From: Adiantum capillus-veneris
Taxonomy: Eukaryota > Streptophyta > Polypodiopsida > Polypodiales > Pteridaceae
DNA: 64,000 nucleotides
Assembly (NCBI GenBank): GCA_014529385.2
Contig: CM043968.1
Location: forward strand, 30,289,013 to 30,353,012
Direction of reading: 5' to 3'
Part shown: positions 56,685 through 64,000 of the stretch, in pieces
Position numbering within the stretch: position 1 is the first letter of the stretch
How the letters are laid out: every line of letters starts with the position of its first letter
Made by a program: the position numbers and the translations under genes
Notes under the pieces: generated by a model
The model's database searches: none
Told to the model about the DNA's origin: nothing
Seen by the model: only the letters and a program-made list of their open reading frames with translations

Positions 56685-58583
56685 TTATGGCTCATGAAGA
56701 GATTCCTTCTTGCTTTCTATCTTAGTGGTTGTTTTGGTCTCCATGGTTTCACGTGAATCAGAATCTTCTTCAGCGTCGTTCATATATACGGGGTCATCAC
56801 CAGTCCCTATGTTGGTCTTTGAACTGGGGTCTAACTTCGCTTCTTTTTGCGATCTCTTCCTTCGTGTTTTCTTCTTTTTCTGAGATTGGGCAACTGATGC
56901 CGTGTCTCTTTCCTCAAGAATATAATTTTGTTTTTGGAGCATCGATTGTGTGAGTACGTTTACTTGTACCACAGGTGTACTTTGTGATGGATCCTTGATA
57001 ACTTCAATCAAGTTTAATGGCGTGATTTGCGGTGCATTTGGATTATTTGGACATTGGGCAATCAAATGATCTATGCCACATCGATTACACATGAGTATCG
57101 GCATTGTAGACGTGTTCGCTTGATTGGTTTGCATTAGTGTGGCGTTCTTTTGTATCCTAATAGGACACTCGGCTACACGATGTGGACCTTCCACACTCAT
57201 AGCATTGAAGAGGTGGTCTCTTAGCAGTGTAATTGATACTTTGGCCTCTTGCAGCAAGAGCAGCTACTTGATAGACAGGTTTGACTTGTCCCCAATAGTC
57301 CTCCATGTAGTATTATGGACTTTCTTCAAGCACATCCATCCCATAGGCAATATTAGGATCTATATCTTCCTCACAGCCTTCCAAATAAGCAATAGATGAC
57401 TCACAACCCACTTGATTCACAGAAGTGATTCTCGGATGTGGTGGTTGCGGTCCTAGCACTGGAGGTGGTAAGGGTGTTGTTTGAACAACATTTTGGGTCC
57501 TAGGGACCATGTGTTGTGACGTTTGTTCAAGAGGTGGGGCCGGCATGAATGCAGGCACTCGAGGTGTGTCTGTCCATGCTAAGGTTGGTCTATTGGCCAT
57601 CGCACGCTTAAATACTATGCAATCCTTAGCTTGATGACCATACCTTCCACACGCATTGCAGTTCCCATTGAGTTTTACTCTAAAAGTAGGGCATTCACTC
57701 GTACTATGCGGTCCATAGCATACTGAGAACCATTGTTGCTCCCTTCTTGGATACATATGATTGTTTTGCGGAGCACGATTGTCTCTAAGACTCTCTTGAA
57801 TAGCCTTGGTGAGATCTGCTAAAGTCATCTCAGATATCCTTGGCTCCTTAGCAATAGACTTTAGGATCATTGGCTGATGCCCTGATGCTTGCGAGCTAAT
57901 AGATTTAGGCTTAATAGACACTCTTTCTCCTTGAATCATTAAATTATCCTCCAATTGGATCACATTGGTGGTGACTGCTTCCCAAGTGGTGATACCTCTA
58001 ATGACTAGGCCATTGTAGATATCCTCATGTCGTAATCCCCTAATGAATCTATCAAGCAATTGATTATTATTGAAGCCCTCATTTGGATTACAACGAGAAT
58101 TCAAATGCTTCAAGCGACTAATAAAGTCTCTCACTGACTCTCCTTCCTCTCGTTGGGCTTTCTGGAGCTGAGAGGCTACACCCCAAAGCACTCCCTCTCG
58201 TATGTATTCTTTCAAGAACAGTCTCCTAAGAGTAGGGTAAATCGTTTTTTATTTCACCCTTAGGGTTCTATACCAATCCCCTGCCTTCCCACTTAAGGTT
58301 AGGCTTAAAGCATTGCTCTTATGCAGGTCATTGTGTTCTCCTAGAGAATCGCATTTTGTTCAAACACTTTAATATACTTTCTCACATCCCCATCTCCACT
58401 AAATTTTTGTGTGAGCTTGGCTATTTGTACTGCCTTACTTCTAGGCTCTCTATCAGGCGTGTTACACATATCCTTAGCAATAGATCGACCAATAGCTTGA
58501 GCAAATGTTGCCAAGTCACCTAAGTGAGCAGGCACTGTGGGTGAAGGTGCTCCAGAGACTACATGTGGAGTAGGTATTGGCAT
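56685..58583 (-). pseudogene. Gag of the LTR element: capsid-like core and zinc knuckles
   Basis: Frame 58583-58341 (RKYIKVFEQNA), a shifted segment near 58300-58215 (LSLTLSGKAGDWYRTL) and 58215-57313 (EEGESVRDFISRLKHLNSRC, QLLDRFIRGLRHEDIYNGL) make up the retrotransposon gag core. Zinc knuckles follow: CNACGRYGHQAKDC, then a frameshifted CYECG/PHRVAEC pair near 57190, and CNRCGIDHLIAQC in frame 57257-56685. A Lys/Arg-rich stretch follows. At least two frameshifts and one stop interrupt the frame. The protein would package the RNA. Confidence 0.75.
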
Positions 58584-58808
58584 TGGGCTTGGTGCGTAGG
58601 AAGCCCTTGGGTTCCACGTTGGTATGATGTTGTGCCATGTGGTGGCCCAAAGTTCATATGTGTGGCCCTAGGCATAGCAGACGTCGGATGTGACATGCTA
58701 ATGCTAGCCGGTATAGTCCCATGGGTGTTGTGGTTGTGGAGCATAGGTAGTTGAAACAATGGGAGGGGTAGGGACTACATGAGTACGAAGACCCATGGGT
58801 GTATACAA

Positions 58809-60053
58809 TTAGTACACACTTGTAGGTACTGTTGCAGGCATTGAGCTACCATGTAGCGGTGCTTTACTAACAAATGAGGTCCATGGCGTGTTTCTCGGCA
58901 TGCCCATCATTGGGGTAGGCATGGTAGTCGTGATGTCATCAAGGGAAAGATGAGCTAGACTTGGAAAGGTAAAGCTATCACTTGTGGGCTCCGATTGCAC
59001 TGAGACCCCTGGCAAAACAACATATGGAGGATCCATCGAACTTACCGAGGGAGTCTCCATTTGCGATAAGGTCGGTTGTTTAGCCTTTCCTGTATCCAAG
59101 AATCTCATGAGACCCGTTGAAGGCATGTTGATCCCCTTGTTTGGTCTCTCTAACTCAATGATCCTATGGATGACCTCACAAACTCTTTGTTGTTGATCCT
59201 CCACACTAGTAGCACCCATTGTGGATTGTAGGACATCTAACCAACCCACGTGATAGGTGTGACCTGTGTATAGGTGGGTTAGAGTTTTCGTTTGTAGTTC
59301 GTACTCCCAATTCTCATTTAAGAACGCTCTATCTAGGATTGAGGTGCTAGGGGTGTCCTTTGAGCTAGATGCAATGTTGCTTTCTAGGGGTTGGCCCTTA
59401 GTAGTTGCTAAGTCAGGAGCACTCGATTGCTCTCTTAGCAAGGATATTGACATAGGGGCTTTCTCTTTTAACTCTCTTCGTTGCTCTGCCTTGCGTAAGC
59501 TCTCGACTTCCTTTTCCCTAGCCGCAATGATATATTGCTTAACCTCTTGCACTTCGGCAAGGCTTCTACCATCGGGTAATATGACCTCGGAGGGGAATAG
59601 CTCTGAAGAGTCAGGAGATGCGATGAATGAAGTATTCACGTGCACATTCTCTAAGGGCATAGGGTCTACGTTGGTCATGAATGGACAATTTACTTCCCCA
59701 CCCCCCTCATTTACATCATTAACTCCATTTTCGGAGTGAGTGGCTCTACTAAAGGTTTCCTTCAAGCGGCTAAGCACGCTCGGCCCGGACCGTGGGCCCA
59801 TGGCATGCATGTCTTGGCTTGAGCTATTGGGATTAAGCATTGGGAAACCCTCCATGACGTCGTAGTCAGAGGAAGAGTCACTAGCCGCTATGTTTGGGTC
59901 TTTGTTTGTAATACCTTGGGTCCCCGCCGAGGGCCCGGAACCTAAGGTAGGTGGATATTGAGAACTCGCGTAAGTCGAAATTCTCTCTAGTTGCTCCATC
60001 TCTAGCACACAAACAGAGCGCAGATGCATGTGCCTTTGGCACCCTACAAGCAT
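58809..60053 (-). CDS. Leader ORF upstream of Gag, unknown function
   Basis: A 414-residue open frame rich in Ser, Pro and Thr, with a short charged helix (REKEVESLRKAEQRRELKEK) and a segment WEYELQTKTLTHLYTGHTY. It sits where the 5' part of Gag is expected, about 0.7 kb inside the primer-binding site and before the capsid-like core. No domain recognised. It may be the N-terminal portion of one long Gag protein, now separated by stops near 58800-58600. Confidence 0.5.
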   Translation of the reverse strand: MLVGCQRHMHLRSVCVLEMEQLERISTYASSQYPPTLGSGPSAGTQGITNKDPNIAASDSSSDYDVMEGFPMLNPNSSSQDMHAMGPRSGPSVLSRLKETFSRATHSENGVNDVNEGGGEVNCPFMTNVDPMPLENVHVNTSFIASPDSSELFPSEVILPDGRSLAEVQEVKQYIIAAREKEVESLRKAEQRRELKEKAPMSISLLREQSSAPDLATTKGQPLESNIASSSKDTPSTSILDRAFLNENWEYELQTKTLTHLYTGHTYHVGWLDVLQSTMGATSVEDQQQRVCEVIHRIIELERPNKGINMPSTGLMRFLDTGKAKQPTLSQMETPSVSSMDPPYVVLPGVSVQSEPTSDSFTFPSLAHLSLDDITTTMPTPMMGMPRNTPWTSFVSKAPLHGSSMPATVPTSVY

Positions 60054-60760
60054 TGGCGAATAACCTCGAAGGTTAACCGCTTACTTTTTTAGGCGTCCAT
60101 TTTCACTCGTTTTTTTATGTTTTTTAATAATTGGTTTTTTTATTAAAGTGTGTGATAGCTCAAAATGAGTGCACTCAGAGGGTTACGGTGTGCTTTACAT
60201 CACAATGTTTGGTCACCTGAAGCTCCGTTGGTCCTCAAAAAAGTCAATTTTTAGCGACGTGTGAAGCTAAAATACGTAATTTTAAAGGGCGACTGAGGCC
60301 TGAGCCTGAGCATGAGCTTGGGCTTGAGTTTGGGCTTGGGTCTGGAGATATTCCCGATTCCAGTTCTACCTTTAAAACTTTTATTTTTTTTAAATTTTAA
60401 TTTTAATTTTTTTTTTGGATAAGGTCACCGCGGCCTACCCGCGAGCACACACACACTCTACCTACCTATTTACAACTAATACACATAATGTTACACACTA
60501 ACACACTTCATTAACTCCAACAGATCTACTTCCTACTTACTGTACTTTACATTACACAGAACTAACAATCTTAATACCAACACTTTATCACAGAGAAAAC
60601 AAAACCGAGTACCTTTCAAAACTTCATCAACAAAGAAATACACAGTAGAAAAAAGAAAATCCTTCTTCTCAACACACACACCTTCCTTCCCTACCTTTCC
60701 TACAATTGAAATTGCACCACAAATAATCACAGAGTGCCACTCAAGCTTAGTGTATGGCAT
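60054..60760 (-). other. Untranslated leader of the LTR element
   Basis: Between primer-binding site and first ORF. It contains a GAGCTTGGGCTTGAG-type short repeat near 60300-60345 and AT-rich DNA. No gene recognised. Confidence 0.5.
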
Positions 60761-60778
60761 TCCCCGACAATGGCGCCA
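60761..60778 (-). other. Primer-binding site, Asp-tRNA-like
   Basis: Minus-strand TGGCGCCATTGTCGGGGA lies four bases inside the 5' LTR. It is close to the sequence complementary to the 3' end of plant tRNA-Asp (TGGCGCCGTTGCCGGGGA), with two changes, as used by many plant Ty3/gypsy elements. Confidence 0.75.
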
Positions 60779-60782
60779 AAAA

Positions 60783-61017
60783 TGTGCGCGTATGTCGCAC
60801 GTCAATGCGAGGAACTTGCCAATACATTGTGTGCGAGCCACAGATGGCTCCAAGCATGTGACTATCCTAAACTAGTAAGCTCAAAGAAGACGATGGTGTG
60901 TCACTCACCACTCTATGATTGTTGTCGTGGAGGATTCCTCGCCGCGAAGAAGAGGGAGACGCCGCTACGCCGCGCTCAACTGCCTCGCCGCCATCGTACC
61001 GCCGCAATGCTCGATCG

Positions 61018-61090
<73 letters not shown>

Positions 61091-61383
61091 GGAGATGAAG
61101 AAGAAGAAGAAGATGGAGATGGAGCAAGAGCACTCTTCAATTGCACAAATGAGAGAATGAGTGAATTTTAGGTTTAGTTGACTTTTATATGAGCTTACTC
61201 CATTCACACTTGGGCGCCCATGCTTAGCCAACTAATCCCTTGAATGTTCTAGTTAGAGTGCGCCTCTCATCGGCGATCACTCTTATCCTTTTCCTATTGG
61301 ACCGATAAGCCGAGTACCTGACTCTACCAAATAAATAATACATTGTCCGTTGTTGGTGATAGGAATGTGCGTGAGGGTTAATA
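60783..61383 (-). repeat. 5' LTR (right)
   Basis: Partner of 52424-53071; the outermost dinucleotide on the minus strand is TA instead of TG. A CT/CA microsatellite lies at 61020-61088. Shorter than the left LTR, mainly because of this tract. Confidence 0.9.
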
Positions 61384-61610
61384 CTAGTAAAACAGCACCG
61401 CCTTCGACGGCGGCATGGGCCCTATTGCCCTCAAACCCCTTGCTTCCACTGCCTATTCAGAGAGGGTTTGGGACCACTGGCCAAAGTTATGAGATATCAG
61501 GATCAGAGATGCCTTGGGCTATTTTTATTGGAGCTGCAGAGACATAGGGAGAGCCTCTTGAGGAGGCCAGATAGTAGGAGACACTCACAGAGGGAGATCA
61601 CCTGATTTCT
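61384..61610 (-). mobile_element. Helitron 3' end, minus strand
   Basis: CTAGTAAAACAGCACCGCC with the hairpin GCCG...CGGC matches the Helitron end at 13492 for about 190 bp. The CTAGT also serves as the target duplication of the LTR element, so the LTR element inserted exactly at the Helitron border. Confidence 0.65.
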
Positions 61611-64000
61611 TCAGACTACCCCTCTAATTCCTAGCCAACCACAAGCAAGAGGCATTACAAGCAACAAGGGTAGCCTTGGGACAAGTGTCTCCCTTTCCCC
61701 TTTGAGAGAGAGGACCTGATGAATGCAAAGACAATTAATTAAATCTCCTAAATTATCATTAAACCCCTTGGGTGGCCAATCAATAGGCTTTAGGCATACC
61801 ATGAGGGGAACATGAGGAGGAACTTGACAAGTGTCCTTTTTTTGCCTTCCAGATATTACTGAAGAAATAGTATTTGATAATTTGAGTACAGGTTAGAAAT
61901 GCAGAACTTAGAAGGCACATATCCTTCTTGAAGAACCCTATCTTCCATGTTCTTTGTATCCATTTCCACATTTTTCCTACTAGACCTCTAATAATTGGGC
62001 ATTCCATGAAAATGTGGGCGAGGTCTTCGCTAGCCAATCTACACCCTGAGCATCTATCGGATCCGATACCACGTGCATGAATCTTGATACCTGTGGGCAA
62101 GGACCCCCACAGTACCTTCCGCAGAAATATCTTCATAAAATGAGGCCACTGTAGATTCCAAATGTTCTTCATGACCTCAACCTATCCAGCCTCCGACCAA
62201 TGTTTCTTCCATTGCTTGTTCAAAGGGGAGAACCAATTAGCCTCATGGATTAACGCTTGGTAAATGCCCTTGGTATGAGGTTTAAAGAATTAGCTACTCA
62301 TGGGCCATTTCCAAGCTTTCCACTCAAAAGTAGATTCTTAGATCGGCATCAGAATATTGTCCAGGCCTTCTACAACTCTATTGATGAGTAGCTTCTCAAT
62401 GCCATTGAATTGAAATTGGGCAACCACACAATCAAAGGATTTCCAGCCCTTGCTATTTCCATCCCATAAGTGGCTCAATCATTGGAGTCCTTTATTGTTC
62501 ATTCTTCTTGCAATTTCTCTCCAATAAGGGTTCATGATAACACCAACAACTTTAGATAGCCAAGGGGACCATTGCGAGATTGAGTTTCGGAAGTATATGG
62601 TTAATTCCCTCCATTCTAGTACCCTTGTTGCTCTATTGCATTTTTGCACTAGCTCTCCAGTGATGCCCCCCAGCCTTAGGCTAGACCACCTCTGGGCTAA
62701 TAGTTTGTTGTGCACCTCAATCCCTTTCCACTAACCACCTTTAGAGCAAGGTTTTGACTTGTCTTTCATATCCCTGGTCATGATAGCCCAACACTAGTCT
62801 TGTTTTGCGATCAAGACCACAAACTTGGCACACGGGGCTTGAACATGAACAACAGGGTTGAGAATTCTGAGCCCCCCTTGGACCAACAATCTAGGGATAC
62901 CTTCCCACTTTACCCATTGCCACGGCAATGAGGTTTTAGTGTTGTTCCTCCATAGGAATCTTTTAACAGGTTTCAAAAACTCCTTCTAGTTATATTTGGA
63001 TATTTTGAGGAGCGGACTTTTGAAGGAAATATAAGGAAGCATGAATGAGTTGATCACTCCGATCCGACCTAGAAGGGAAGCAACACGTACTCCCACCTTC
63101 TCATTTTTCTCTGGATCTTTTCTAGGTCCCACTAGAACCTCTGCTTGGGTGTAACATCCACCCCCAAGGGGACACCCAAAATGTCAAAAAATCCTTCCTT
63201 AAGGCACAATCTCCCCTGACCAGATGGATGGGTCAAATGAGTCTCTTTTCGTCAAGGAGATTAGTCTAGACTTCTCAATACTACACTTCGACCCCGAAGC
63301 CACAACAAATTTCTGCAAAATCTCTAGGGCCTTTCTAAGAACTTGAGTGCAGGCTTTCAAAAATAAGAGGGAGTCGTCTGCAAACATCTTGGCTAGGAGG
63401 TGGTCATTCCCGAGCAAAGTTAGACCTTGAATTTCCCCCCGTGCGGCAACAACTTCGAGCATTGTTATTAGAGGATGCGACCCAATGGAAAAGAGAAGAG
63501 GGGCCACATGGCATCATTGTTTGATAAATCTTTTGGCTTCAAAGGAGCCCACAATTTTATCATTGAATAAGAGCTTAGATTGATTGCCTACACCAAGAGT
63601 GTATATAAAACTTTGACAAAGTCGAGGCCCAATCGTGAGGCCCAAAGCCCAGTGATTTCATAACATCTTCAATGAAGGACCACATAATCCTATCATAGGC
63701 CTTGTCCCGATCAAGCTGAATCAAAATGCACTCCTGCTTCGTGAAGGTCGTGTACTCAATGCCAACCATTGCTATCAAGATATTGTCATATATTGACCAT
63801 CCTTTGATAAACATGTGCTGATGAGGGGAAATGACTTTGTTCAGGAGGGGGGCAAGTCTAAGAGCGACTGCCTTGGCAATGATTTGTATGCCACATACAT
63901 CATAGTTATGGGACGCCAGTACTTAAGATGCAAGCAACAAACCTGTTTTAAGATAGGCTTGATAAGCCCTTTTTCACACTAGGATTCAACGACCCCTTGA
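61611..64000 (-). pseudogene. Second plant L1-type LINE, runs off the right edge
   Basis: Same family as 30795-33745. Minus-strand pieces are: 63814-63575 (KGWSIYDNILIAMVGIEY, LDRDKAYDRI), 63507-63199 (catalytic FADDSLLFLKA, then SGSKCSIEKSR), 62976-62794 (FLWRNNTKTSLPWQW), 62715-62479 and 62172-61780 (zf-RVT: LPTGIKIHARGIGSDRCSGC, SEDLAHIFMECP). Stops and frameshifts separate them. The 3' end lacks the palindromic tail; it abuts Helitron sequence near 61610. The intact FADD and SGSKCS segments are absent or altered in the other copy. Confidence 0.8.

Larger units (their letters stand above)
52424..61383 (-). mobile_element. LTR retrotransposon with gag and protease but no polymerase
   Basis: Two direct LTRs (52424-53071 and 60783-61383) bound an 7.7 kb interior. 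On the minus strand the right LTR is the 5' LTR. A primer-binding site lies next to it at 60778-60761 and a polypurine tract at 53084-53072 precedes the 3' LTR. Flanks TTAGT and CTAGT fit a 5-bp target duplication with one change. Coding frames give a leader ORF, Gag with zinc knuckles and a retropepsin. No reverse transcriptase, RNase H or integrase motif is visible in the 1.7 kb after the last ORF, so the element resembles the plant TR-GAG/large non-autonomous class. Confidence 0.85.

Overview
This 64 kb window looks like repeat-rich nuclear DNA from a land plant with a large genome. The evidence is short introns with clean GT-AG borders, plant-type L1 LINEs with a C-terminal zf-RVT domain, Helitrons, tRNA-derived SINEs, an LTR element primed by an Asp-tRNA-like site, and a Penelope-like relic. 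Very many (GA)n, (CT)n and (GT)n(GA)n tracts would fit a fern or another non-flowering lineage, but that is only a guess. I see no convincing single-copy host gene, no rRNA or tRNA gene and no CRISPR array. Almost everything explainable is a mobile element, a broken copy of one, or a simple repeat.

Layout. 1-9060: a tandem host repeat, one copy of which is split by a roughly 7.7 kb inverted-repeat transposon (about 1204-8941). The transposon carries two plus-strand and two minus-strand multi-exon genes. The main minus-strand gene encodes a histone H3-like protein whose reading frame runs, after one frame change, into a Ulp1-type (C48) cysteine protease with a coiled-coil and RG-rich tail. Two arrays of palindromic repeats sharing one 10-bp core lie in an intron of this gene and just upstream of it. 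9.1-13.4 kb: microsatellites, a Penelope-like relic and a long-TIR MITE. 13.5-19.6 kb: Helitron-derived DNA surrounding a LINE with ORF1, an APE endonuclease and a reverse transcriptase. 19.6-24 kb: mostly unassigned, with long CT/GA tracts. 23.3-35.5 kb: LINE fragments and one 5'-truncated LINE, a solo LTR, a directly duplicated 1-kb block, MITE pieces and SINEs. 35.6-37.1 and 50.5-52.0 kb: the two arms of an inverted 1.5 kb repeat. 38.6-48.6 kb: simple-repeat clusters, tandem duplications and a complete-looking 2.6 kb Helitron. 52.4-61.4 kb: an LTR retrotransposon with both LTRs, a primer-binding site and a polypurine tract that encodes Gag and protease but no recognisable polymerase. 61.4-64.0 kb: a Helitron 3' end and a second LINE running off the right edge.

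The most interesting object is the H3-Ulp1 transposon. Its histone keeps the complete H3 fold and the start of the H3 tail, including K4. It has Arg at the K9 position, Ala at the S10 position, and no other lysine through the rest of the tail and fold. Insertion borders are supported by an uninterrupted paralogous target repeat in the same window and a 9-10 bp target duplication. Its likely role, such as escape from histone-based silencing or specialised chromatin on the element, is inference.
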